A stretch of DNA of 64,000 nucleotides from Gloeocapsopsis dulcis. GTDB lineage: Bacteria; Cyanobacteriota; Cyanobacteriia; Cyanobacteriales; Chroococcidiopsidaceae. Below, one piece after another: positions 36,239 to 45,671 of the stretch. The stretch's first letter is position 1, and each line of letters starts with the position of its first letter. The DNA is taken from contig NZ_CP119968.1 in the NCBI RefSeq assembly GCF_032163395.1, positions 4,490,001 to 4,554,000 on the forward strand, given 5' to 3'. The position numbers and the translations under genes were made by a program. The notes beneath the pieces are model-generated. The model saw only the letters and a list, made by a program, of their open reading frames with translations. It had not been told where the DNA came from and made no database searches.

Positions 36239-38004
36239 GTTGATTGCTCCTCTTTGACAGCTAACAGGGCGAGGCTGTAACACATTAAACCATTGATTAA
36301 CAGAAATATGCGGGCGATCGCACCGCTACCAAATCCCCAAACTGCAGGTGAGACGACAGCGTTTACACCCAAACACGCTGCAACCCCCAAAGCCGTACCA
36401 ACTGCAAACCACTTCCAAGTGGGTTTGTTTAAGAGGAAGGCAACTAGGAGAAAGGGAATGAGGACGCTAGCAAAGAGCGGATTTAAGATACTGTTACCGG
36501 CGATCGCATTACCCATTTCCGGAATTGAACTGCCCATTACACGGAAGGGAACTTGCGGCAAATCAAAAATGTAAAATCCACGCAAAAAGAATAACCCTGA
36601 ACTACCTGCAACTAACCCACTCAATAATGACCAACTCCAAGTAAACGGGAAGTAAACGCGTAAAAACCATGCGAGGAGATAAGAACCCAAAACCATCGCG
36701 AGTTTGGGCAGTAACGCCACCGCACCGCCATCAATCCAAAATCGCGGATTGAGATAGCCATTATCACGCAACCATCGGAAGAAATCTTGGAAGCTGATTT
36801 GTCCGCGTACCGCAAGTTTAACTGCAGCGGCAGCATCAAGTTGTCCTGCGCCGTAGTGATTTAGAGTATCATTTTTGACGCGCATCGCGGATTTTTTCAA
36901 GACGTTGAGGACTTGATTGGGTTCTTTGACACCTGTCGCTTTTACCAAAGCCGCAACACCAGCAACGTGAGGGGCTGCCATACTTGTTCCTTGAAAAGAA
37001 ACAAACATTGCTTGTCCATCAGAATTAATTGTTTCTTGCAGAATTCCACCAGCACCCGTACCCACACCACCAGGCGCAGAAATATCAACGCCAGCACCAA
37101 AGTTAGAATAAGGTGCTTTTTCCCCTGCAGGATCGAGGGCGGCAACCCCAATAACATGAGGATATCGTGCCGGATATGAAGCGGCATTTTTGTTTGCGTT
37201 ACCTGCAGCTGCAACAATGACGACGCCTTTACGATGTGCATAGGCGATCGCATCTTTGAGTAAGTGGCTATCACCACCACCACCCAAACTCATATTAATC
37301 ACATCGGCGTTGCGGTCAGCCGCAAATTTAATCGCTTCAGCAATATCAGCAACTGTTCCACCACCAAAGGCACTTAACACTTTTAAGGGCATGATATTTG
37401 CTTCATAGGCAATACCCGCAACACCATAATTGTTGTTCGTTGATTGGGCAATTGTCCCCGCAACATGCGTTCCGTGTCCGCTGTCATCTGTAACCGTTTC
37501 GCGGTTGTTGACAAAGTCGTAGCCACGCACAAATTTAGTTTGCTTTAAGTCAGGAACTGGAGAAACACCAGTATCAATTACTGCAACAGTAACACCACTA
37601 CCTTTAGTTTCATCCCATGCTGACTCAACTTTGATACTACGTAAATTCCACTGTTTGTTATAGTCGGGATCGTTGGGAACTTCTAAAGCCTTGTAAATGT
37701 AGTTCGGTTCAATATATTCAGTAGACTTGGCAACAGGAGACTTCCGGAGTGCTTTGAGTGTAGCTCGATCTCCCTTGACAACATACACATTATCTGGTTT
37801 AGAAAAGATACTATTTAATTGGGGGGCGAGGTTAAATTGTTGGGCGATCGCACTGAGTTGATTGTCAATTTGGGATAGAGGAATATCTTCCCGAAAGTCC
37901 AGCACAATTTCCTCAAATTCACCCTGACTTGCTAAGCCCTTAAAGTTGAACAAGCCAAAACATAGTCCAATTAAAACCAAGCCTACTAGCAAAAGTTTTT
38001 TCAT
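36235..38004 (-). CDS. S8 family serine protease (subtilase), membrane anchored
   Basis: 589 residues from the ATG at 38004, preceded by GGAAG; the open frame to 38073 adds nothing conserved. A signal peptide or anchor (MKKLLLVGLVLIGLCFGLFN) and an I9-like propeptide (VYVVKGDRATLKALRK) precede the subtilisin domain with its full triad: Asp in VAVIDTGV, His in GHGTHVAGT and Ser in QGTSMAAPHVAG. The last ~160 residues hold about four to five transmembrane helices, so the protease should be tethered with its catalytic domain outside the cytosol. The OB-like gene overlaps its stop. Confidence 0.92.
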   Translation of the reverse strand: MKKLLLVGLVLIGLCFGLFNFKGLASQGEFEEIVLDFREDIPLSQIDNQLSAIAQQFNLAPQLNSIFSKPDNVYVVKGDRATLKALRKSPVAKSTEYIEPNYIYKALEVPNDPDYNKQWNLRSIKVESAWDETKGSGVTVAVIDTGVSPVPDLKQTKFVRGYDFVNNRETVTDDSGHGTHVAGTIAQSTNNNYGVAGIAYEANIMPLKVLSAFGGGTVADIAEAIKFAADRNADVINMSLGGGGDSHLLKDAIAYAHRKGVVIVAAAGNANKNAASYPARYPHVIGVAALDPAGEKAPYSNFGAGVDISAPGGVGTGAGGILQETINSDGQAMFVSFQGTSMAAPHVAGVAALVKATGVKEPNQVLNVLKKSAMRVKNDTLNHYGAGQLDAAAAVKLAVRGQISFQDFFRWLRDNGYLNPRFWIDGGAVALLPKLAMVLGSYLLAWFLRVYFPFTWSWSLLSGLVAGSSGLFFLRGFYIFDLPQVPFRVMGSSIPEMGNAIAGNSILNPLFASVLIPFLLVAFLLNKPTWKWFAVGTALGVAACLGVNAVVSPAVWGFGSGAIARIFLLINGLMCYSLALLAVKEEQST

Positions 38005-38134
38005 ATCTTCCTTCGGCACTAGTTTAATAATCAACATAACGTATGTGTCGCCTCTATTGCCTTGGTGTTGCAAGATAGTTACAGTGGGAGAGCTAAAAAA
38101 TGTTCATTGAGTATAAATACGGAACGCTTGAATT

Positions 38135-38563
38135 ATGGAACGGGGAATTTTGTGGTTAGCACTGCTAGCTGTCTTTATTTGGTTAGCGTGGCAAGGTAAA
38201 AACGAGTATCAAAAAGTAGAAAACTATCGAGTTTGGGCTGAACAATTTGAGCGAGCTAAATACGATATTTATGCAGTTTTGGGTCAAAAAGAAAGTAACT
38301 TAACCTGGGGGAAACCAACTCAAAAAGGGCTTATTGAACTACAAACTTTTTCCTTAAAAGACGTTCAATCAATTCAACTGTTAATCGACAACCACCCCAT
38401 CGATATAGATGATTTACCCCATAAAGGTCGCGAGGTTGTCTTAGAATTTTTGCTACCATCAACAACAATACATATTCCATTTACAGAAATTCCGCTAGCC
38501 GCAGAGTGGGGCAAGTTTTTACAACAGGAATTACAACGTTTGCAATTGGAACCAAGTGAATAA
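38135..38563 (+). CDS. Small membrane-anchored protein, unknown function
   Basis: 142 residues with one N-terminal helix (ILWLALLAVFIWLAWQGKNE) and a soluble rest without recognised domain; DVQSIQLLIDNHPIDIDDLP is the most distinctive part. It diverges from the S8 protease gene across 130 bases and is followed by a structured repeat. No function can be given. Confidence 0.7.
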   Translation: MERGILWLALLAVFIWLAWQGKNEYQKVENYRVWAEQFERAKYDIYAVLGQKESNLTWGKPTQKGLIELQTFSLKDVQSIQLLIDNHPIDIDDLPHKGREVVLEFLLPSTTIHIPFTEIPLAAEWGKFLQQELQRLQLEPSE

Positions 38564-38601
38564 AAAACTTGTTGATATACTTTAGAAAAAGAGCTATATA
38601 G

Positions 38602-38697
38602 ATAAAACCTGTGAAGACAGGTTTCTAACACCTTTATTTTCATGTTAGTCCATGAAGGTGAACTTCGTTTGTCTAGCCGCAACTTTAGTCGTTAGAT
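38602..38697. repeat. Structured hairpin repeat, copy B
   Basis: GATAAAACCTGT begins a perfect stem (AAACCTGT, loop GAAG, ACAGGTTT at 38605-38624). It is followed by AGTCCATGAAGG and then ACTTCGTTTGTCTAGCCGC with an imperfect terminal stem. The order and the GATAAAAC, AGTCCA and ACTTCGTTTGT blocks match copy A at 26825-26892, while the stems differ in sequence. Confidence 0.6.
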
Positions 38698-38735
38698 ATC
38701 TAACGATTTAATTCAAATTACTATACATATTCATT

Positions 38736-40403
38736 ATGAAGAAAATCGTTACATTGTTGAGTGTTGTATGGCTGTTGAATGCTTGTAACTTCAATACATC
38801 CTCACAAACAACCAACAATACTAACTCATGTCCACAACCTACAAAAGTCACGTTAATACAACAAAATCCTGAAACAGGTTATTTTGATTATTCTGATTAT
38901 CAGATCCGTAATATTGTTACTGATACTAATACAATAAAGTTTCAATCAGTAAAACATGACTTTATATTGTGTCGTGCTAATAACAATTGGAGTGTTCAAT
39001 CAGGAACATTACCCAACAACTTACAACCTCCTCAAAACTACTCGGAAGCAGTAAAAGAAATAGTTAACCCATCATTCAAATCTATTAATTTTGATGGAAA
39101 AACATATCAATATCGCGTACTGCTAGAACCAAATTATACTCTTAGTGAAGGCGATTTATTATCTCGGTCAGAGGTATCACCAGAAAACGACAAAGTTGTA
39201 TTTGAATTAATGACTCCTGACAAGCAGCCGCAACAAAAAACACTATATACACTCAAAGATTTGCAAGCTGCTGCTATTCGGAATGGATATTCAAGCGCTG
39301 GTACACAATTAGGAATTCCACAAATAACAGCTGCGGTGACTCATGGACAGCGCATTTGGTGGTCGATCGCGTTTGAGCAAGGCGAAGGTAATAATGGGAT
39401 CGCCACAATCGTTAGCTATGAACCGCAAACAGATCAATTTACGTTATTTCAACCCCAAGAAATTGCTTCACAACAAATTACAGATTTAGTCGTGACTGGA
39501 GATGAAAATGCTCCTACATTATGGTTGGGAACAAAGATTAGTGGAGAAGGTAATCCTCATATTCCGGCGCATGGGCTAGTTGCTTACCGCCCGAATTTAG
39601 CAAATCCTCATTCTGGGAGTCTTACTGCCTATACTGTCCACAGTAGCCCGCTTGTCGGGGCAATTCCCACTCAACTTGAAATAGAAGGTGATACCCTGTG
39701 GGTAGGAACAGGGAATGGTGTTTGTCAGCTACAGTGGCAAGCTGCTGAGAATCCCAATCGCTGGTTGTGTTGGCGATTTGCCTTGATGGCTAAACTTCCT
39801 GCAGATGTACCAATTTATCGTGGATTGCTAGAGAAAACTCCGGCAGCGACATTATCTGCTAGTCAGAATCAAGAAGTCGAAGTCTTGTGGTCGCACCCCT
39901 TCGATTATCAAACACGTCAAAGTCGCTATGAAGTTCGCTATGAACCAGGTTTTACTGTCACTCTCAATGAAGGTGCTAGAACTGAGCAATTTCCTCAGTT
40001 GATTCCACCAGGAAAACCTGCAATTGATTGGGCTGGTTCAGAATGGCATTGGCATGGCGAGTACTTTGTGCGCAGCTGGGATGAAGTTGCGCAGAATGAA
40101 TTTGGTGGTGGTCCTCGCGGCATCGCGGTGAGTATGAATGTAGAACCTGATCGCCCCAGTAATTTCAACGCCATGCGTGGTGATTTAGAACTACTGGAGA
40201 TTTCTGCAAACGCTACGACGTTAAAGCATTACTCCGGTTGGGTAGAGGGAACTTTGCTTAGTCCTTATTTAACAGTGGTGCCGCAAACAAGAGTGCAAAT
40301 GCAACCGAATCCTTTAAAGACAGGACTTACGCAAAATTATGAAAAAACGAACCACAAAGACACATTCCCCGTAGGGGTTGCCGTTAGCGAAGCGAAGCCG
40401 TAG
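38736..40403 (+). CDS. Large lipoprotein of unknown function
   Basis: 555 residues. A lipoprotein signal (MKKIVTLLSVVWLLNAC) sets the acylated cysteine at 17. The body is beta-rich with repeated segments such as GQRIWWSIAFEQGEGNNGIA, ENAPTLWLGTKISGEGNP and EGDTLWVGTGNGVCQLQW, which suggest a propeller-like fold similar to two-component-regulator-type propellers. I know no function. From about residue 529 the protein is encoded by a MITE (40322-40467): the residues TFPVGVAVSEAKP and the stop come from the repeat. The native C-terminus was therefore probably different. Confidence 0.72.
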   Translation: MKKIVTLLSVVWLLNACNFNTSSQTTNNTNSCPQPTKVTLIQQNPETGYFDYSDYQIRNIVTDTNTIKFQSVKHDFILCRANNNWSVQSGTLPNNLQPPQNYSEAVKEIVNPSFKSINFDGKTYQYRVLLEPNYTLSEGDLLSRSEVSPENDKVVFELMTPDKQPQQKTLYTLKDLQAAAIRNGYSSAGTQLGIPQITAAVTHGQRIWWSIAFEQGEGNNGIATIVSYEPQTDQFTLFQPQEIASQQITDLVVTGDENAPTLWLGTKISGEGNPHIPAHGLVAYRPNLANPHSGSLTAYTVHSSPLVGAIPTQLEIEGDTLWVGTGNGVCQLQWQAAENPNRWLCWRFALMAKLPADVPIYRGLLEKTPAATLSASQNQEVEVLWSHPFDYQTRQSRYEVRYEPGFTVTLNEGARTEQFPQLIPPGKPAIDWAGSEWHWHGEYFVRSWDEVAQNEFGGGPRGIAVSMNVEPDRPSNFNAMRGDLELLEISANATTLKHYSGWVEGTLLSPYLTVVPQTRVQMQPNPLKTGLTQNYEKTNHKDTFPVGVAVSEAKP

Positions 40404-40467
40404 GCGCTAGGCTAGGACACAAAGGAATAAAGGAATAAGAGTTTCAGAGAGTCCTTGCGTAAGTTCT
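40322..40467. mobile_element. MITE-like element with GGACTTACGCAA terminal inverted repeats
   Basis: Left end AGGACTTACGCAA (40322-40334), right end TTGCGTAAGTTCT (40455-40467), 12 of 13 bases complementary. The interior has ACGAACCACAAAGACACA and GGACACAAAGGAATAAAGG, which I recall from common cyanobacterial MITEs. A second repeat (CCCCGTAGGGG, GCCGTTAGCGAAGCGAAGCC) sits inside. There is no coding capacity for a transposase. Confidence 0.75.
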
Positions 40468-40472
40468 AACTG

Positions 40473-40545
40473 ATGCTTGAGTGTGCGTTCGTCACACTTC
40501 GTTTAGGTAGCCCGACTTCAATCAAAGAGCATCTACTCATGCAAA
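40473..40545. repeat. Hairpin repeat fragment
   Basis: GAGTGTGCGTTCGTCACACTTCG contains a short stem (GTGTG/CACAC), and AGCCCGACTTCAATCAAAGAGCATC is a degenerate relative of the GTAGCCCCGACTTCAGTCG unit at 51845 and, inverted, at 26769. Confidence 0.5.
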
Positions 40546-40558
40546 TGCCTACTGAGGT

Positions 40559-42925
40559 TTATAAATTAAAAACTAACTGCCGTGCTGTACCATTATCATT
40601 TAACCGCTGTTCGCCAACTCCGACAAGTTCAACAATCACTTCACGCGAGGGTAACAACCAACTTCCTTCACGCTGATTAATTTCAAAAGTTGCTTGATTT
40701 TCTTCAGTATTTATCCTGAATTTTGTTGTTGTGTAAGCATTATCTTTATAGGCAAAAGTGTGTCCATCGTCTTCGTAGAGCGTAAATTCACCGTCACCTT
40801 GCCAAACACGTAGCGTTAATGGATCGAGCGATCGCTCATCAACATATTGCATCACAGGCTGCATGGGAATAATTGCTCCTGCTTTAACATAAAGTGGCAT
40901 TTTTTCGAGTGGGGCATGTGCCAAGATATGTGTCGGTCCGGTATAAGACTCACCACTCCACCAGTCGTACCAAGTTCCTTCGGGTAAGTAAACTGCCCGA
41001 TGCTCAACTCCAGGGCGATAAATTGGTGCAGCCATGAGTGAGGAACCGAGTAATACTTGGTCATGCAGCGTGTAAGTCAGCGGATCGTTGGGGAAATCAT
41101 ATAGTAAGGGACGTAAAATCGGTGCGCCTGTGGTTGCAGCTTCCCAAAACAACGTGTAAATATACGGCAATAACTGATAGCGTAAATTAATGTATTCGCG
41201 GCAAATCTTTTCAGTGCGATCGCCAAATGACCACGGTTCGTGTTGTGCGGTTGTTAGTGCTGAGTGAGCGCGCATTAAGGGATACAACATTCCTACTTGC
41301 ATCCAACGTGCAAATAATTCTGCCGTAGCATTACTGGCAAACCCACCGACATCACACCCCACAAACGCAACCCCTGATAACCCCATATTGCAAAGCATCG
41401 GGAGCGACATTTCTAGATGATCCCATAATGAATGGTTATCACCCATCCACACCGATGACCAACGCTGAATTCCTGCGTACCCCGATCGCGTCAACACAAA
41501 TGATCGCTCATTCGGTCGCAGTTTTTCTAAACCTTCAGCACACGATCTCGCCATCATAGACCCATACAAGTTATGCGCCTCTGCATGAGTCACTCGCTCA
41601 TCAAGCGCTACATCCTCCGTTTCTTCTCTCGCCCCTCCTTGCGGTGCATCTAAGGGAAACCAAATCTTATCACCTTCATCTCCAAAGGGGCGATCGTTAA
41701 TTGCGGGTTCATTCATATCATTCCAAATTCCCGCAATGCCAATATCTGTTAGACTTTTGTGTAATTCTCCCCACCACTGACGCACATCAGCACGCATAAA
41801 ATCAGGAAATACCGCTTTATCAGGCCATACATAGCCGTGAAATAGTTGCCCCTGGGCTTTGCGGATAAAATAATCGTGGGCGATTCCTTGATCGAAAACT
41901 GAGTAATCTGCCTCTGGTTCGTATTTAACACCAGGATCAATGATCGTGACTGTTTTGAAGCCATCTTCTGCGAGTTGTTGGATTAACTTCCCTGGATGTG
42001 GAAAACGCTGCGGACTCCATGTAAACACTCGATATCCACGCATATAATCGATATCAAGATGAATGACATCACAAGGAATACGGCGATCGCGGAATTCTTT
42101 GGCAAGTTCTCGGACAACAGTTTCCGATTCGTAACTCCAGCGACATTGATGATAACCTAACGCCCATTTGGGTGGTAGGGGCATTCTTCCCGTTAGCTGA
42201 GTGTAGGTAGCGAGAATCTCTGCTGGTGTTGGACCATAAATAATGTAGTAGTCTAACTCACCCGTGTGCGTTTCCATTTGCCAGATGCCTGGCTGTGTGA
42301 CACCAATATCGAAGCGACTCCAAAACGTGGTGTTAAAAAAGATGCCATAGCCTACTTCAGGACGCAAAGCAATAAAAAAGGGAATTGCTTGATACATTTC
42401 GTCAGTCAGCGAACCGTAATCTAATGCATCCGTTGTCCAATTTGTTTTAACTTCACTACGTTTATCTAACAAGCCTGTACGTTCGCCGAATCCATAAAAA
42501 TGCTCATCAGCCGCAATTTTCTTCCAAGCTGCTGTTGTTCCTAAGCGCCAGCCCATTCCTGGATCAGCATCGATTGCAAAAGGACGATTAGCCGAATCAT
42601 AGCAAGCTATTTGACCGTTTTTTCGTTGCACAACTACGCGCAATTGTTCAGTTTGTATTTCTACGGTAGTCTCTGTTTCTTTAACCTCAAATGACGGAAT
42701 TTGCCATGCCGCATCATTTGTAACTGCCCACGATCGCCTTGGGGTAAACTCCCCTGTAGGTGCTAATCGTACGCGAATCAAGTTAGATGCAAGGACATTA
42801 ATCTGCAAACATGACTTGCCACAGTCAAAGCGGACACTATGCTCCTGTTGAGAAATGCCTTGGATTGCACTCAGTGTTTGCCAAGGCTGTTCGTTGATCG
42901 GTAATTGTCCAAAATATTGCGGCAT
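40559..42925 (-). CDS. GH31 family alpha-glucosidase
   Basis: 788 residues. The catalytic nucleophile is the aspartate in GIWNDMNEPA near residue 400, and the acid/base lies in SVWMGDNHSLWDHL. The N-terminal galactose-mutarotase-like domain and the C-terminal domains (GAIIPMQPVMQY, TLYEDDGHTFAY) are in the usual order. The enzyme should release glucose from the non-reducing ends of alpha-glucans or related sugars. No signal peptide, so it is probably cytosolic, acting on glycogen-derived or imported oligosaccharides. Single gene. Confidence 0.93.
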   Translation of the reverse strand: MPQYFGQLPINEQPWQTLSAIQGISQQEHSVRFDCGKSCLQINVLASNLIRVRLAPTGEFTPRRSWAVTNDAAWQIPSFEVKETETTVEIQTEQLRVVVQRKNGQIACYDSANRPFAIDADPGMGWRLGTTAAWKKIAADEHFYGFGERTGLLDKRSEVKTNWTTDALDYGSLTDEMYQAIPFFIALRPEVGYGIFFNTTFWSRFDIGVTQPGIWQMETHTGELDYYIIYGPTPAEILATYTQLTGRMPLPPKWALGYHQCRWSYESETVVRELAKEFRDRRIPCDVIHLDIDYMRGYRVFTWSPQRFPHPGKLIQQLAEDGFKTVTIIDPGVKYEPEADYSVFDQGIAHDYFIRKAQGQLFHGYVWPDKAVFPDFMRADVRQWWGELHKSLTDIGIAGIWNDMNEPAINDRPFGDEGDKIWFPLDAPQGGAREETEDVALDERVTHAEAHNLYGSMMARSCAEGLEKLRPNERSFVLTRSGYAGIQRWSSVWMGDNHSLWDHLEMSLPMLCNMGLSGVAFVGCDVGGFASNATAELFARWMQVGMLYPLMRAHSALTTAQHEPWSFGDRTEKICREYINLRYQLLPYIYTLFWEAATTGAPILRPLLYDFPNDPLTYTLHDQVLLGSSLMAAPIYRPGVEHRAVYLPEGTWYDWWSGESYTGPTHILAHAPLEKMPLYVKAGAIIPMQPVMQYVDERSLDPLTLRVWQGDGEFTLYEDDGHTFAYKDNAYTTTKFRINTEENQATFEINQREGSWLLPSREVIVELVGVGEQRLNDNGTARQLVFNL

Positions 42926-43031
42926 AAAGCATTAGCAGTCTTTCCATCGGCAGTCAGTGTAAGATAGGGAGAACCAGAAAGACAAGCGTAATTAGTTAGA
43001 TTATTCTGTTAAATTTCTGCGCTATGACCAT

Positions 43032-45671
43032 TTACTCGCGATGAGCAACTGGTGCTACTTCACGTTTAAGGACAACTGTTTCACCATAGTTGAGGAGTCT
43101 TTCGATTGTTGCCAGACGATTTTCCCAAACTTTAGCTTGATAAGGATTTTCCAGGGCGTAGGGACGTATCCAACTTCTGAATTGTAACTGGAAGTTTGTT
43201 AACGCGGCTCTAGCGACTGTTAAGCGATTCAATGAAGGTTCTGCAGCAAGTTGCTTCAAAGCATTTTCTACATCTGCAACTTGGACATTAAATAACGAAA
43301 GCGATCGCCCCTGTAGTCGCAATTGATTATTTGCAGCAAGAAAGTTCCATTCTTGCTGCAAGCTATTGTAACGGGCTGTGGCAGTTTGAAAGGGCTGGCG
43401 ATAGGGAACTGGGGCTTGGATGTTACCTTGAGTCTGTTGAAACAGTCTTTGTAACTCGTCACTCAAATTTTCTACAGCAAATAGCGAATATCCACTTACG
43501 GGCAGATCTCTTGCTAATTGAATTTGATCGACGGCAGTTGATACAGGTAAGTCAAGTAGGCGAATTCCTGGTAGGAGTAACGTTGAACCTAACTTATTTG
43601 AAGTAATCCAAGGTTGGGCGAGACGCTGGAAGCGATATGTATCTAACGCATAAGTCATCGGGACAATCATATCAACATCACCACGACTTGCCCACACTTC
43701 CCAGTGTTGTTGCAATTTTTGAATTCGTTCGTGTTCGGCAAGTGGAAAGACTGCTGCCGACAAAATAAGCTGAGGATGTTTGCGCCGCAAGTGCTGAGAA
43801 ACTTCAGTCACAAAACTATCAACTTGCTGGGTACGAAATTGCGTCCACTTTTGCCACAAATCCGGTTGACGTGGTGAAATTTGAACTGGATCAACTCCGG
43901 TCAATTGCTGAAATTTTTGCCGTGCTGCTTTACCATAGCCATAGGTGCGCTCTGCTCCAGGGTCTTGGAAAGGATAGCGAATGTAATCTAGTTGTAAGCC
44001 ATCAACTTGATAGCGGCTGACAATTTCTTCAAAAAGTCGGAGTAAATAGCTGCGTACTTCAGGATTTGCCGGATCTAAAAAAGGTTTTCCTTGCCCAGGA
44101 GGAAACATACTTCCTTGGTTGTCGTAACTTGCCCAATCAGGGTTAGCCGCAATTAGTGGTCCTGGATAATTGACGGATAAATTAACGATGGTATTATGAC
44201 GTTGGTTTCCTGCGGCAAATACCCACACCCAAGCATGTAACTCCATGTCGCGCGCTTTGGCCAGCTTCACCGCACTGGCTAAAGGGTCCCATCCTCGAAT
44301 CAACGGATTTTGTTGGGGCGCAACTGCACTTTGGTAAATCGGATAGCCCGCATTTACAGTTTCAAAAAAGACTGTATTAATTCCGGCGGCGGCGAGTTGG
44401 TCAAAAATCTTGGCTAGTCCTTGTTCAGAACCCGCACGCACAATGCTGCCTCTGTCTAACCACATGGCGCGAATTTCTGGTTGGGCAAGGGGGCGGCTCG
44501 GATAATTTTGCCACAAAATTTGCTGTGCTTTGAGCCATTGGTTACGCGCAGCAATATAGTTGCCTTGTTGTACAAGTTGTGGTATTATTTTGGCGATTGC
44601 TTTTGCTTCTATTAGTGCTTGAGCTACAGCGGTAGACTCGACAGTAGAATTAGCTTTAATACCATTTTGAGCATTGGCAGCTAACTGGGCACTCTCAAAC
44701 CGACCAATTAGATTTTGCAGTTCTTGTTGCAGGGCGATCGCCTCTACATTGGTCATCCGATTATTGCTATCGGGTGCTAGCAACCCTCTGGGAGCAATTC
44801 GTTCGATTGGTTCAGCTTGGCGAGTAACTGTCGCTTGTGGTGGCGGGGCGATCGCAGTGGGTGTTGGTGGAGATATGGCAACTGCGCTACCGTTACAGTT
44901 TTTTGGTGTTGGCGTTGGCGCATTTGATAAAGGAACATAACGACTTACTGCTGCGCGTAACCAAGCACTATCCATTGCTACTGGTGCGGCGGTATCGGTT
45001 CCCCATTGCCAGCCTAACACTGTAGAGCGTTCTGTTGTCACAACTGCTGAGGGAGTATCTTTAGATTGCCAAATTGCCGCAGGTTTACTTGTCAAACTTG
45101 CCGGAATGACAACTCCACCATGGATCGTACCGGCAAGTCCTGGCTGGCGTACCCAGTTTTGCGTATTGATTCTTAATGGTTGCACTTGCGAAGGCTGATT
45201 CATCTCAAAACCCCAATAAGCGCCCAGTAGCGATCGCAATAGTTGACGTACTCCTGGTTGACTCATATTTCCTACAGGACCACTCGCAATAACTTTTCCG
45301 CCTTGACTGATCCATTCTTCTAAGGCAATTGCTTGCGTTGGTGATATAGTGGCGATATTAGGTAAAAATACCACAGGAAGAGCGCTTAAATCTGTTACGT
45401 TTCTCACATTTTCGAGATCAATCACACAATAAGCGACTTTCGCTGCTTGCAAGCGCTCAGTTATCCCCTGCCACTGTGCTGTATTCTCCTGGCTTTTCAC
45501 AACTCCTAAAACACTTGGTTCTGCTGCTATTGCAGGTTGCACTCTCACCAAGGGCATCCCAACTGATAGGAAGTAGGACAAAGGTAACAAGCAGAATTTT
45601 ATTTTTATTTTCAAATTATATTTAGCCTGCTGCGGAGTGGACTCCAGGGCTACTAACCTTAATATAGACAT
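43032..45671 (-). CDS. GHL10-family (glycosyl hydrolase-like 10) exported protein
   Basis: 879 residues from the ATG at 45671, which overlaps the preceding stop as TAATG. A signal segment (FCLLPLSYFLSVGMPLVRVQPAIA) and a non-catalytic N-terminal part (a ThuA/BPL-like fold is suggested by IASGPVGNMSQPGVRQLL) precede the GHL10 domain from about residue 400: IRAMWLDRGSIVRAGSEQ, INTVFFETVNAGYPIYQS, LHAWVWVFAAGNQRHN and DGLQLDYIRYPFQDPG. It probably acts on glycans outside the cytoplasmic membrane; the substrate is unknown. Translational coupling with the radical-SAM-like gene is notable. Confidence 0.87.
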   Translation of the reverse strand: MSILRLVALESTPQQAKYNLKIKIKFCLLPLSYFLSVGMPLVRVQPAIAAEPSVLGVVKSQENTAQWQGITERLQAAKVAYCVIDLENVRNVTDLSALPVVFLPNIATISPTQAIALEEWISQGGKVIASGPVGNMSQPGVRQLLRSLLGAYWGFEMNQPSQVQPLRINTQNWVRQPGLAGTIHGGVVIPASLTSKPAAIWQSKDTPSAVVTTERSTVLGWQWGTDTAAPVAMDSAWLRAAVSRYVPLSNAPTPTPKNCNGSAVAISPPTPTAIAPPPQATVTRQAEPIERIAPRGLLAPDSNNRMTNVEAIALQQELQNLIGRFESAQLAANAQNGIKANSTVESTAVAQALIEAKAIAKIIPQLVQQGNYIAARNQWLKAQQILWQNYPSRPLAQPEIRAMWLDRGSIVRAGSEQGLAKIFDQLAAAGINTVFFETVNAGYPIYQSAVAPQQNPLIRGWDPLASAVKLAKARDMELHAWVWVFAAGNQRHNTIVNLSVNYPGPLIAANPDWASYDNQGSMFPPGQGKPFLDPANPEVRSYLLRLFEEIVSRYQVDGLQLDYIRYPFQDPGAERTYGYGKAARQKFQQLTGVDPVQISPRQPDLWQKWTQFRTQQVDSFVTEVSQHLRRKHPQLILSAAVFPLAEHERIQKLQQHWEVWASRGDVDMIVPMTYALDTYRFQRLAQPWITSNKLGSTLLLPGIRLLDLPVSTAVDQIQLARDLPVSGYSLFAVENLSDELQRLFQQTQGNIQAPVPYRQPFQTATARYNSLQQEWNFLAANNQLRLQGRSLSLFNVQVADVENALKQLAAEPSLNRLTVARAALTNFQLQFRSWIRPYALENPYQAKVWENRLATIERLLNYGETVVLKREVAPVAHRE

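Noticed and set aside
36942-37283. Long leftward frame inside the S8 protease gene
   Set aside because: Alternative frame of a well-supported gene; composition only.
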